In this document: positions 52,913-62,189 of the stretch, piece after piece | Position numbering within the stretch: the stretch's first letter is position 1 | Layout of the letters: each line of letters opens with the position of its first letter | Source: Gottfriedia acidiceleris | Lineage (GTDB): Bacteria > Bacillota > Bacilli > Bacillales > Bacillaceae_G | DNA length: 64,000 nucleotides | Direction: 5' to 3' | Assembly (NCBI RefSeq): GCF_004138285.1 | Contig: NZ_SCFN01000005.1 | Span: 248,001 to 312,000, forward strand | Notes under the pieces: generated by a model | Seen by the model: the letters and a program-made list of their open reading frames with translations, nothing else | The model's database searches: none | Told to the model about the DNA's origin: nothing | Program-made: the position numbers and the translations under genes

Positions 52913-52944
52913 AATAAAGTAATCAATAATTAGACTACTTTATT
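52913..52944. repeat. Direct repeat copy 2, terminator of the sigma-factor gene
   Basis: Same 32 bp as copy 1 but for two bases. On the minus strand its hairpin lies just past the sigma-factor stop. Confidence 0.7.
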
Positions 52945-52953
52945 TTTTTCATT

Positions 52954-53475
52954 TTATTTTGATTCTCTTAATCTTTTTAATGCATAACGATAACTAGATC
53001 GTATACTAGATTCTTTCATATTTAAATTTTTTGCGATTTGAGGAAAGTCATGATTGTAATAGAAACGTTTAACGAGAATTTGCTTCTGTAAGGGGGAGAT
53101 TCCATCTAGAAAACTCATAAAATTGACAAGTGAATATGCCTCATCAAAATATATTACATCTTCAATACTTTGCTCGACGAATACGTTTCGTTCATCATAT
53201 TTAACTGCTTTGGATAGCTCGTTTAATAAATAGCCTCTTACTGTAACAAAAGCATAACTTGAAAAGCTCCCTTTCTCACTTTGATACTGTTGATAAGCCG
53301 TCCATAATGCTATTTGACCAATTTGATAATATTCGTCAAAGTCTTTATATATATGTAGCTTCTTCATAGTTGCTTTTATCATTCGGGAATACTGATTTAA
53401 ACATTCCTCGAATGTACTTGGCTTCAATTTTCCTGAAAAATTTTGATAATCTACATGTTCTTCACTACATTTCAT
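52954..53475 (-). CDS. Sigma-70 family RNA polymerase sigma factor
   Basis: A 173-aa two-region sigma factor: region 2 (DFDEYYQIGQIALWTAYQQYQSEKGSFSSYAFVTVRGYLLNEL) and a region 4 helix-turn-helix (FPQIAKNLNMKESSIRSSYRYALKRLRE). The ATG at 53475 is chosen for its AAAGG site. The ATG at 53499 is also possible. It is divergent from a ComK-like gene. This lineage of small sigma factors includes competence and stress types; which one cannot be told. Confidence 0.8.
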   Translation of the reverse strand: MKCSEEHVDYQNFSGKLKPSTFEECLNQYSRMIKATMKKLHIYKDFDEYYQIGQIALWTAYQQYQSEKGSFSSYAFVTVRGYLLNELSKAVKYDERNVFVEQSIEDVIYFDEAYSLVNFMSFLDGISPLQKQILVKRFYYNHDFPQIAKNLNMKESSIRSSYRYALKRLRESK

Positions 53476-53738
53476 GCTTACTGCCTTTCTTAAAGGCATG
53501 CCCTTACGTTTATTCCGCGGTGAAGTAACTATATAAAAATAGTAGAAATATATCATATTTGGAAACATCAATTAAGAATAAAAAAAGCAAAGTGAAAGTT
53601 GAGTATTGATTCTAAAACTTAAAATTTTTAGAAATAATCAAATGAAATTTTATGTTTTTATATTTTTAAAAGAAGTAAAGTTTACTAAAACACTTGCTAA
53701 ACGGTCATAGAAGTTTCAAAAATACTGAAAGATAATTT

Positions 53739-53747
53739 TGATATAAT
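53739..53747 (+). promoter_or_regulatory. Extended -10 promoter of the comK-like gene
   Basis: TGATATAAT is a perfect TGNTATAAT element 33 bp before the ATG. No good -35 is seen. Confidence 0.5.
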
Positions 53748-53779
53748 CGATATGTAAAAAATCCTCAAAGGAGGCATAT

Positions 53780-54313
53780 ATGTCAAAATTAGATTATGTT
53801 GTATCGTATGAAACAATGCTAATTGAAGCTGCAGATCATCCAGAGTATTTAACCAAAATAACAGATAAAAACAAAGGAGTAATCTATTCGAAACGGCCAA
53901 TGAGAGCAATCTTGAATGAATCGGCCCTCTATCATAATCAATCTATTAAAGGTCATCTCGAAGTCGTAAAAAGTAAGTATCCAACTATGAAAAAGATTCC
54001 TCTTATGATAAATCCCACATTATCAATTATTATGATTCCTACATCTTCGCAAAATAACATATCTTGCAAATGGCTAAATTTTATCCAAATAAATAAATAT
54101 TTAAAGGAAAAAAGAAAGACAAAAATACAGTTTAGGAACGGCGAGGAGAGGACATTATCAATTTCTTATTACATTTTTGATAAGCAAATAAGTAAAGCTA
54201 CAAAGATTATTAGTATGTATTTAAGTCAGAAAGTAGAATATAAGCTAAAATCAGATGAAGAAAAATTAATGATGATTAAGGAATTAATAGAAGGATATTC
54301 TTCTGATGGGTAA
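53780..54313 (+). CDS. ComK-like competence regulator, divergent
   Basis: A 177-aa protein with the ComK pattern: YVVSYETMLI at the N terminus, KKIPLMINPTLSIIMIPTSS, CKWLNFIQI, a RNGEERTLSISYYIFDKQ segment and a helical C terminus. ComK is the DNA-binding activator of competence genes. The conserved GSSYxGRK segment of ComK is replaced here by NESALYHNQSIKGHL, so DNA binding or specificity may differ. GGAGG precedes the ATG. Confidence 0.75.
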   Translation: MSKLDYVVSYETMLIEAADHPEYLTKITDKNKGVIYSKRPMRAILNESALYHNQSIKGHLEVVKSKYPTMKKIPLMINPTLSIIMIPTSSQNNISCKWLNFIQINKYLKEKRKTKIQFRNGEERTLSISYYIFDKQISKATKIISMYLSQKVEYKLKSDEEKLMMIKELIEGYSSDG

Positions 54314-54355
54314 GCTTGCGGCAAGTTATTTTTGGGAAAGCAGGGGCAGGAAATA

Positions 54356-54404
54356 CAAAAAGCAGGCCTTAAGATCTTGTTTGATCATAAATCCTGCTTT
54401 TAAA
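54356..54404. terminator. Bidirectional terminator
   Basis: AAAAGCAGG pairs with CCTGCTTTT, with an inner GATC/GATC pairing, between convergent genes. Confidence 0.8.
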
Positions 54405-54432
54405 ATTTTAGAAATAATAAATTAATTATGTC

Positions 54433-55341
54433 TTAAATAACTTCTTGATCTGGTATTCTGATTGTCCATTGTGAGAATGCATTTATTTCTACTAGTTCTT
54501 TAGGGAAAATAAATGTCCATGGCTTACTCGTATTTGCTTGGATTGTTAATGGTGGTAGTGTGAATAAACCTTTCGCAATAATTTCGCCATTTTCATTTAA
54601 CATTTCTAGTGGAAGTAATTCAAGACTAACAGCTTGTGTTGAACCATTTCGAACTAAAATATTAACCCCTAAGTTTCCATCTTCATTATAGCTAGCACGT
54701 AAAGCATGTAAACTCACTTCATTTATACGTAATTTAGGTAAAGAATTTACAAGATTGCTTAATTCTGTAATTTGTTCTTCAGTAAGTCGACCTTCCCATG
54801 ATGGATCTATATCTAATCTATGGATAGTTTTTGATAAATCAAATGCTAACTCAAATCCTTTTTCAGGCAAGTCCTCTTTTAGTAAATGCTCTCGTTCAAA
54901 TACAAAGCGCCATGGGCGGCTACTGCAAGGAGGCATTTCGCCAAGCTCTTCCAATCTAAATCCTTTTTTAGCTAATAGTTCTCCTTCTTCACTAATCAAT
55001 AGTAGAATAGCATCTTCTAAACGAACTAATTTTTCTAAACTGTTACGAACGAATGCTGTAACAGTTACACTTCCGTCATCATTAGTTTCAAGTTCGATGG
55101 CAGATAATGACAATTGATTTGGTTTTAAAGGAGAAAGCTCGTTATTTAAAAATTGATAAACATAACGCTTTTCATCTTCAATATGCATTAGTGGATGAAA
55201 TGAAATTTTAGGATGAATTTCAACCACTTCATTTTCTTCAACTTGAACTGCTTGATCAGTAGATGTTTGTTGCAATAAATCACTCGATGAAACTGTTGAA
55301 TCTTTACCCTTTTGTAATAAACGCTTAATCGATGATAACAT
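54433..55341 (-). CDS. slaP: Accessory Sec S-layer assembly protein SlaP
   Basis: A 302-aa protein made of two homologous SLAP repeats: the first around NQLSLSAIELETNDDGSVTVTAFVRNS, the second around RINEVSLHALRASYNEDGNLGVNILVRNG, each ending in a KPWTFIF or RPWRFVF strand. It overlaps secA2 by 17 bases. In Bacillus anthracis SlaP and SecA2 are needed for efficient S-layer protein export. No S-layer gene is in this window. AGGGGG precedes the ATG. Confidence 0.85.
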   Translation of the reverse strand: MLSSIKRLLQKGKDSTVSSSDLLQQTSTDQAVQVEENEVVEIHPKISFHPLMHIEDEKRYVYQFLNNELSPLKPNQLSLSAIELETNDDGSVTVTAFVRNSLEKLVRLEDAILLLISEEGELLAKKGFRLEELGEMPPCSSRPWRFVFEREHLLKEDLPEKGFELAFDLSKTIHRLDIDPSWEGRLTEEQITELSNLVNSLPKLRINEVSLHALRASYNEDGNLGVNILVRNGSTQAVSLELLPLEMLNENGEIIAKGLFTLPPLTIQANTSKPWTFIFPKELVEINAFSQWTIRIPDQEVI

Positions 55342-57742
55342 TTTGTTTTTCTACCCCCTGTGGACAAGATAATTCTTGAAATGTTGAAGCAAGACTTGCT
55401 GATATTTCTTGTTGTATCGAGTTATAAGTATGTTCAAACAGAGTAAATCCATCAAATTCATATAGTCGGATTGGATCTTCTTGTTGATACTGTCTTAAGT
55501 GTATCCCTTCAATCAATTGTTGTAAATGCTCTAAATGTTCAGTCCAATATAAATCTATAGTACTTAATGCCGTGCTTTTTAAACTACTAATAAGCTTTGC
55601 TTTTTTCTCTTCCTCTATACCACGTAATACATCTTTATATACTGAAAAAGCCTCTTTTACGTTATGCCAAATCTCTTGTTCATTATTGTAATGTTCAACA
55701 TCTATTCGAAGTGGTGGTACAAGCTGTTCAAGAGTCGTTTTTCCTTCAAGTAGGTCCCAATCTTCAGGTGTACTATCTTTAGGATAGAATTGTATTAATA
55801 AGTTTTCAATTGTCTCTTCTGTAAAATCAATAAACAAGTCTATATCAATTTCTTTTTGTAAGAAGTTATTTCTTAATTTATAAATGATACGGCGATGTTC
55901 ATTGGCAACAGCATCTAGTTTAAGCTGCCATTCACGAATTGAGGATTGTTTTCCTTCACAGAGCTTTTGTGTAAATGAAACAAAGTCTTGAATTGTAGAA
56001 TTTAGTACCTTACCAAATTGATCAGCTTGTAGATTCTTATATAATTTCTCTAGCTTTTCTGGATTATATTTTACAAATAATTCATCCTCTAATGAAAGAT
56101 AGAATTGAGATGAACCTATGTCTCCTTGTCGCCCTGCACGTCCTTTTAATTGTAAATCAATGCGCTCACTTTCATGACGTTCAGTTCCAATTACATGAAG
56201 ACCACCTAAATCTGATACACCTTCAGCTAATATGATATCAGTCCCTCGACCCGCCATATTGGTTGAAATGGTAATCATGCCTATTTGACCAGCTAGGGCA
56301 ATCATCTTTGCTTCTTCTTCAACATTTTTTGCATTAAGGAGTTGATATTTTACTGATTCTTTTTCTAATAATTCTGCTAAAATCTCAGATTGACGAATGG
56401 AGGTTGTTCCAATTAGAATTGGTTGTCCCTTTTCATGTCGTAACTTTACATCAGCCAGAACTGCTCTGAGCTTTTCTTCTGTTTTTTCAAACACAATATC
56501 CTCGTAGTCAATACGAATTACCGGTTTATTAGTAGGAATTCGAATAACTTCCATGTTATAAACATTTAGGAATTCTTTTTCTTCCGTCTTTGCAGTTCCA
56601 GTCATGCCGGAAAGAATTGGGTACATACGGAAATAATTTTGTATTGTTACAGACGCAACGGTGTGATTTTCTTCAGTTGTTTTTAATCCTTCTTTTGCCT
56701 CGATTGCTTGATGAAGGCCATTACTTAATGAGCGTCCTTCCATAATTCGGCCAGTAAATAAGTCAATTAGTCGAATCTTACCTTCATGAACAATATAATC
56801 AACATCGCGTTGAAATATTAAATCTGCCCGCAATGCGTTATGAACATAGTGGAAAAGCGTTGTATGTTCTAGGTCATATAAATTTTCAATCATAAAGGCT
56901 TTTTCAATCTTTGAGATACCTTCTTCAGTTAAAGTAATTGCTTTAGTTTCTTCATCTAAAAAATAATCCCTATCTTTTATAAACGTACGAATAAAGCGCG
57001 CACATAGCGAGTATAAGTGTGAATGTGCGGTTTTTTTTCCTGCAACAATTAGTGGTGTTTTAGCTTCATCTATTAATATTGAGTCAACTTCATCAATAAT
57101 TGCATAATGATATGGGCGTTGAACCTGTTCGACTAAAGAAGTGACCATATTATCACGTAAATAATCAAAACCAAACTCTGTTCCGATTCCATAAGTAATA
57201 TCTGCATTATATGCAGCTTTTTTAGCTTCCAAAGTTAAATTTGGAATGTTCAAACCTACAGTAAGACCTAAAAATTCGTGAATTCGCCCAATTTGCTCCG
57301 CATCGCGTCGGGCTAAATATTCGTTTATGGTAATAATATGTACGCCTTTTCCCTCAAGCGCACGAGTATAGGCAGGTAATGAAGAAACCAATGTTTTTCC
57401 TTCCCCAGTTGACATTTCAGCAATATTTCCATCTAGTAATGCAAGTCCGCCGATTAATTGAACATCATAAGGGCGCATCCCTAAAACACGTTTTGATGCT
57501 TCACGCACTAGAGCAAAAGCATCTATCGAAATTTCATGAATAACAGCTTTGTTATTAGAAATTTTTTGCTTTAATAGATAAGTAAATTTACGCAAAGCCT
57601 CATCTGTTAGACTTTCAAAGAATGGCTCCTTTGAATTTATCTCTTGAACAATTTTTTCATACTCCTTTAATTTTCGATTTCCAATAATTTTTTGCAAAGT
57701 CTGGATCAAGGGTGTTTCCCTCCTGAGCGGGTAATCTATCAA
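55325..57742 (-). CDS. secA2: Accessory Sec translocase ATPase SecA2
   Basis: An 805-aa SecA family motor. Walker A is STGEGKT (111-117), DEVDSILIDEA is the DEAD-like box, and MAGRGTDI, TERHESERIDLQLKGRAGRQGD are the SecA helicase motifs. It ends without the zinc-binding C-terminal tail of SecA1, and the genetic link to slaP identifies it as the Bacillus-type SecA2. It exports a subset of surface proteins through SecYEG. Confidence 0.92.
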   Translation of the reverse strand: MIDYPLRRETPLIQTLQKIIGNRKLKEYEKIVQEINSKEPFFESLTDEALRKFTYLLKQKISNNKAVIHEISIDAFALVREASKRVLGMRPYDVQLIGGLALLDGNIAEMSTGEGKTLVSSLPAYTRALEGKGVHIITINEYLARRDAEQIGRIHEFLGLTVGLNIPNLTLEAKKAAYNADITYGIGTEFGFDYLRDNMVTSLVEQVQRPYHYAIIDEVDSILIDEAKTPLIVAGKKTAHSHLYSLCARFIRTFIKDRDYFLDEETKAITLTEEGISKIEKAFMIENLYDLEHTTLFHYVHNALRADLIFQRDVDYIVHEGKIRLIDLFTGRIMEGRSLSNGLHQAIEAKEGLKTTEENHTVASVTIQNYFRMYPILSGMTGTAKTEEKEFLNVYNMEVIRIPTNKPVIRIDYEDIVFEKTEEKLRAVLADVKLRHEKGQPILIGTTSIRQSEILAELLEKESVKYQLLNAKNVEEEAKMIALAGQIGMITISTNMAGRGTDIILAEGVSDLGGLHVIGTERHESERIDLQLKGRAGRQGDIGSSQFYLSLEDELFVKYNPEKLEKLYKNLQADQFGKVLNSTIQDFVSFTQKLCEGKQSSIREWQLKLDAVANEHRRIIYKLRNNFLQKEIDIDLFIDFTEETIENLLIQFYPKDSTPEDWDLLEGKTTLEQLVPPLRIDVEHYNNEQEIWHNVKEAFSVYKDVLRGIEEEKKAKLISSLKSTALSTIDLYWTEHLEHLQQLIEGIHLRQYQQEDPIRLYEFDGFTLFEHTYNSIQQEISASLASTFQELSCPQGVEKQNVIID

Positions 57743-57991
57743 ATCTCTTCTTTAAATGTATCATAAGTTTTAGTGGACTCAAGGTGTAAATAGTTGGAAT
57801 TTATTGAAAAGATTGAAAATTAATTTATTAATACTAGAGTAAGAATTATTAGCAATCAAAATGTAGCGATCGATGTTTAAGTAAAAATAACTGGATAATT
57901 TCAAAATGTGACAAATTGCTTACTTCCTATTATATATAATCTTAGTAGTTTCATATTAATAGTCTACTAAGATATGAGGGAGAGAGCTTAA

Positions 57992-59641
57992 TTGAAGACA
58001 AAGATCGGTATAATCTTTTCTGCTGCAATACTTTTAACAAGTATATTTAGTTCACCATCGTTGAAACATAGAGGCACTAAACATGAGACCAATTTAATGA
58101 GTAATAATGAAGTAAAAGCTGCAACAAATCAAAAGTCTAGTGGACAACCAACACTTCAAAAAGTTACGACGAATCAACAAGAGAAATGGGAAGCACTTCA
58201 ACTGAATCCACTCCCAAGTAGTAAAAACCTATCGTATAGTTTCAGTAATAGTACAAAAGTTTTTATAAAGCCATTCCCAGAACAGTATCAAACTATTAAT
58301 GGAATATTGAGCTTTCGAGGCGGACCTTTCCGAAATAATGGTTCCATGGGAACGACAGTTATTTCAAAGCAAAAGTTAGTTAAGAGCTGGTCATTTCAAA
58401 CTTCTTCTTCATCTGGATGGGGCGGGGGCTCAGGATGGACTGGCCAACCTAGCGTAATTGAATGGAAACCACAAGAACAAAAAATCATGAATTTATATTC
58501 TCAATTTAAAACTAAGTCAAACTTAAAAGAAGTAGTTTATGGCTCTTTAGATGGAAGAGTTTACTTTTTAGACTTGACAACAGGTAAGAAAACAAGAAAT
58601 CCAATTAATATTCAAAATCCTATTAAGGGTAGCGTGGCTCTTGATCCACGTGGTTATCCTCTTTTATACGTTGGACAAGGTATACCACAAACGGGAAAAA
58701 TAGGTATGAGAATTTTTAGTCTAATTGATGGCTCTCAATTAGCATTTATTCCTGGAATTGATTCTTATTCTTTTCGTGGTTGGGGAGCTTTTGATGGCTC
58801 TGCGTTATTTAACCGAGAAGATGATGCTATGTTAGTTGGCGGGGAAAATGGACTAGTTTACTTTATAAAACTAAATACTAAATATGATCCAAAGGCTAAA
58901 AAGATAAAAATTTCTCCAATAATTTCAAAATATCGATATAAACTTAAAAATAATTCTTACCAAGGTATTGAAAATTCAGTAGCGGTATTTAAAAATATTG
59001 CATATTTCGCCGATAATGGTGGTGGTATTCAAGCGCTGGATATTATTAAGAAAAGGCCAATTTGGGCAAATAACGCATATGACGATACGGATGCGTCAAT
59101 TGTCATTGAGAATTCTAATGGTACACCATATTTATATACAGGTTCCGAAATTGATAAACAAGGCACTAAAGGCTATGCACGCATTCAAAAGTTAAATGGA
59201 CTTACCGGTAAAGTAATTTGGGAGAAGAAAATACCGGGTTATTCGATAAAAGGTAATCATCCTGTTAATGGTGGATTGTTGGCGACTCCAATTGTTGGAA
59301 CTGGGCCATTAAAAGGACAGGTTATTTTTAATATTTCAAGGTATAAAACGATTAATGGTGGTTTATTAATTAGTTACGATACTGTTACTGGAAAAGAAAA
59401 ATGGCATTTAGATTTACCAAACTATGCGTGGTCATCTACAGTAGCAGTATATACAAAAGATAATAAAGCTTACTTAATTCAAGGTGATTCTGTTGGTAAC
59501 CTGTACTTAATTAGTGGCAACGGAAAAATTATCAATAAGATTAATCTAGGTGCTAATATTGAGGCGTCCCCAATTGTTGTTGGACAACAAGTAATTGTTG
59601 GAACTAGAGGAGGTAAATATATTAGCGTCAATATCCAATAA
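57992..59641 (+). CDS. Secreted PQQ-like beta-propeller protein
   Basis: A 549-aa protein with an N-terminal signal peptide and no lipobox, a low-complexity linker, then repeated propeller blades with the WD-like pattern GSLDGRVYFLDLTTGKK, TGKVIWEKKIPG and TGKEKWHLDLPN. It resembles PQQ-repeat proteins such as BamB-type scaffolds but lacks a dehydrogenase active site. It is divergent from secA2. A link to surface export is only positional. TTG start preceded by GAGGGAGAG. Confidence 0.75.
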   Translation: MKTKIGIIFSAAILLTSIFSSPSLKHRGTKHETNLMSNNEVKAATNQKSSGQPTLQKVTTNQQEKWEALQLNPLPSSKNLSYSFSNSTKVFIKPFPEQYQTINGILSFRGGPFRNNGSMGTTVISKQKLVKSWSFQTSSSSGWGGGSGWTGQPSVIEWKPQEQKIMNLYSQFKTKSNLKEVVYGSLDGRVYFLDLTTGKKTRNPINIQNPIKGSVALDPRGYPLLYVGQGIPQTGKIGMRIFSLIDGSQLAFIPGIDSYSFRGWGAFDGSALFNREDDAMLVGGENGLVYFIKLNTKYDPKAKKIKISPIISKYRYKLKNNSYQGIENSVAVFKNIAYFADNGGGIQALDIIKKRPIWANNAYDDTDASIVIENSNGTPYLYTGSEIDKQGTKGYARIQKLNGLTGKVIWEKKIPGYSIKGNHPVNGGLLATPIVGTGPLKGQVIFNISRYKTINGGLLISYDTVTGKEKWHLDLPNYAWSSTVAVYTKDNKAYLIQGDSVGNLYLISGNGKIINKINLGANIEASPIVVGQQVIVGTRGGKYISVNIQ

Positions 59642-59655
59642 ATGTACTAATGAAT

Positions 59656-59694
59656 GATCCCTATTTCCGTTTGTGGAGCTAGGGATTTTTTATT
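59656..59694 (+). terminator. Terminator after the propeller gene
   Basis: ATCCCTA pairs with TAGGGAT and is followed by six T. Confidence 0.85.
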
Positions 59695-59841
59695 TATTTG
59701 GCATATTATTTTTTTAATCAGTCTTTTCAATTATGTTAATAACATATTAAACTTCTATTAAAATAATTGGATTTTAATCAAATAGATTAGATAATATGAT
59801 AAGTGTATCTATTTATAACTGTATTAGAGGAGTGAAAGGAT

Positions 59842-60417
59842 TTGGCTAATAAGGCAGAAAACAAAGTTGAAAGTCGTTCAGAACATAGAAAACTTAAGAA
59901 TAATGAAGATGGTCTTAGTAATAATCGATACTTTTCGTTAATACTCTTGATAGCTGGAGTACTTATAATTGGTGCTACAGCAATTTTTTATGTCTACCCA
60001 AAAATAATGAATGAAGGTAATATTCATCCAAAAAATGCTTCTACAGAGGCAGCAGCGGATAAGGATGTAAAAAAAGAAACAAAAAGTGAAAAGACGATTG
60101 AAACAAAAACTAAGGAAGTTGCTAAAGAAACATCTAAGAAAACAAAAGTTACCGATGAAGAAAAGCAATCAAAAGATTATGTTTTACCAGATAGTAATAG
60201 TAGAAAACTATCGAATGCAGATCTAAATAAATTAGCTCCAAATGAATTGCGTTTAGCAAGAAATGAAATCTATGCTAGACATGGGTTAGTATTTAAATCT
60301 AGTGACTTGACGATTTATTTCACTTCGAAGTCTTGGTATAAACCTAATCCAGCTTATGGCGGAGAGCTTAATGATGTAGAAAAATATAATTTAAATTTAA
60401 TTAAATCAAGAGAATAG
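59842..60417 (+). CDS. Membrane-anchored YARHG-domain protein
   Basis: A 191-aa protein: cytoplasmic charged N terminus, one helix (about 31-52), a Lys/Glu/Thr-rich stalk, and a C-terminal YARHG domain (LRLARNEIYARHGLVFKSSDL, then YFTSKSWYKPN). YARHG domains are extracellular modules of unknown role. TTG start after GAGGAGTGAAAGG. Confidence 0.85.
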   Translation: MANKAENKVESRSEHRKLKNNEDGLSNNRYFSLILLIAGVLIIGATAIFYVYPKIMNEGNIHPKNASTEAAADKDVKKETKSEKTIETKTKEVAKETSKKTKVTDEEKQSKDYVLPDSNSRKLSNADLNKLAPNELRLARNEIYARHGLVFKSSDLTIYFTSKSWYKPNPAYGGELNDVEKYNLNLIKSRE

Positions 60418-60476
60418 TTGGAAATACGACAGTTCCTTCTTCAATTGTATCAAATTATAAATTAGTAATTAGCTAT

Positions 60477-60518
60477 AAAAAAAGCAAAGTTCAGTGATTA
60501 ATGAACTTTGCTTTTTTA
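60477..60518. terminator. Bidirectional terminator
   Basis: AAAAAAGCAAAGTTCA pairs with TGAACTTTGCTTTTTT. Confidence 0.95.
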
Positions 60519-60559
60519 ATTGCTATAATGCCTTTGATAAGAAAATACTTGTGTATGTC

Positions 60560-61942
60560 TTAAAGGTTAATCTCGGTTCCCTGACTAGCTAACCATTTTA
60601 AGATTTTCTTTGCTCCATTTTCCTTTGCTACTTCTTTTACTGTCATTCCATCCACATTCTTTATTGATAAGTCTGCACCTTTTTTAATTAGGTACTGGAA
60701 TGCTTTTACATCATCTACTTCATAAGTTGTATCAAAAATAGGTGTTTCGCCAGAACTATCTTGCTGGTTAATATCTGCTCCGTATTTTAGAAGTAAATCA
60801 ATTGCTTGCTTGTCTCCCATAGAAGCAGCGGCGTGTAAGATTGTCCAATCATCTGCATCTCCTATAGAAGGATCAGCTCCGTTATCAAGTAATAACTTTA
60901 CCATCTCTAAGTTAAGATGATCTTCATCAGTATATGAAGTCGTGAGAAGTGGAGACTCGTAATCATCATTCAATTCATTTACGTCTGCTCCTTCGTCAAT
61001 TAACTCTTTAACTTGTTCAACATCGTTATCGAGTACTGCTTGCGTTAATGGTGTTTCCGCAGCTAAATAACCATCAACGAATGATTGTGCCAATGGAATC
61101 CCTTTTTCTACTAATAAACCTGCACCGACTAAAACTCCGAACGACAATGCGAATACAGTTACAGCAATCCCGTATACGCGTTTTGGTGTTTTAAATATAA
61201 TATCACTTTCTATATTATTAAAATGATGCAAAGCGTTAATACGTTTTGGTAAAGTTGGATGGGACATTAATCGTTCACTTAACCAAATTAAAAAACCTTT
61301 TTCATTGCTACTATTTAATAAATATTCACGCTGATCAATTTGTTGATAATATTTGCGACCAACTGCTAACATTGTAAGTGCTTGAGTCGATGCTTCAAAA
61401 TCATTTATATAATGACTAGCCATTCGATCACTTGTATACTCACATGCACGTGAATAAGCCGAACCTAAAAAAGGAACCCAATTTGCAGGCAATACTAAAG
61501 CTTGTTTTAGAATATGATTTCGTTTAATATGTGCAAGCTCGTGTGCAATCACGAAATCAACTACTTTTGGATTTGATTCAATCTCCTCGAATAGATCTGA
61601 ATATAAAACAATCATATTTCGTCCAAAGAAACGCGTAGCAAAGGCATTTAATAGTCCTCCAGATTGGATTACATAAACATCTGGTAGAAAATAAAAGCCC
61701 ATTTCCTTTGAAATTTCTCTTGTTCTCAAATATACTTCTGGAAATTGTTTTTCAGTAATCTTAACCCCATTTATACGTATGTGGGCAGTGAAAATTAAAT
61801 GGGCAAAGAGTGGTAAAACGATTAAAATTCCTAAAATAATAAGACCAACAACACTTAAAATAAGTAATAGATAAGTTGGAATACTAATCATTAATAGTAA
61901 TATAAAATAAATCGATTCTTTCCGATTAACTAACTTCTTCAA
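60560..61942 (-). CDS. M48 metallopeptidase with C-terminal ankyrin repeats
   Basis: A 460-aa protein. Two N-terminal helices, then an M48 domain with the zinc motif HELAH (134-138) and third ligand in CEYTSDRMA. A further membrane helix (about 255-280) leads to four ankyrin repeats (about 290-455) such as TILHAAASMGDKQAIDLLLKYGADIN. HtpX-type M48 enzymes degrade misfolded membrane proteins. The ankyrin tail may recruit substrate. GGAGGAG precedes the ATG. Confidence 0.88.
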   Translation of the reverse strand: MKKLVNRKESIYFILLLMISIPTYLLLILSVVGLIILGILIVLPLFAHLIFTAHIRINGVKITEKQFPEVYLRTREISKEMGFYFLPDVYVIQSGGLLNAFATRFFGRNMIVLYSDLFEEIESNPKVVDFVIAHELAHIKRNHILKQALVLPANWVPFLGSAYSRACEYTSDRMASHYINDFEASTQALTMLAVGRKYYQQIDQREYLLNSSNEKGFLIWLSERLMSHPTLPKRINALHHFNNIESDIIFKTPKRVYGIAVTVFALSFGVLVGAGLLVEKGIPLAQSFVDGYLAAETPLTQAVLDNDVEQVKELIDEGADVNELNDDYESPLLTTSYTDEDHLNLEMVKLLLDNGADPSIGDADDWTILHAAASMGDKQAIDLLLKYGADINQQDSSGETPIFDTTYEVDDVKAFQYLIKKGADLSIKNVDGMTVKEVAKENGAKKILKWLASQGTEINL

Positions 61943-62189
61943 TTTCTCTCCTCCTATATCTCAATTCTTATAGTTTAACAAGTAAATGGATAGGATGTTA
62001 TACATATATTTAAGAGAGATGAAACCAATTACTTCCACCTAAATAATAAAAAAATTTCTTTTTACCCTTTAAATAAAAAATAGTATGATAGACTATAGTT
62101 TACTTTTTTTTAGTATTTATTTAGATTCAATTTATATATTAATAACAAGCATTATATAGAATGAAAATTTAAGGGGAAGTTAAAAATAA

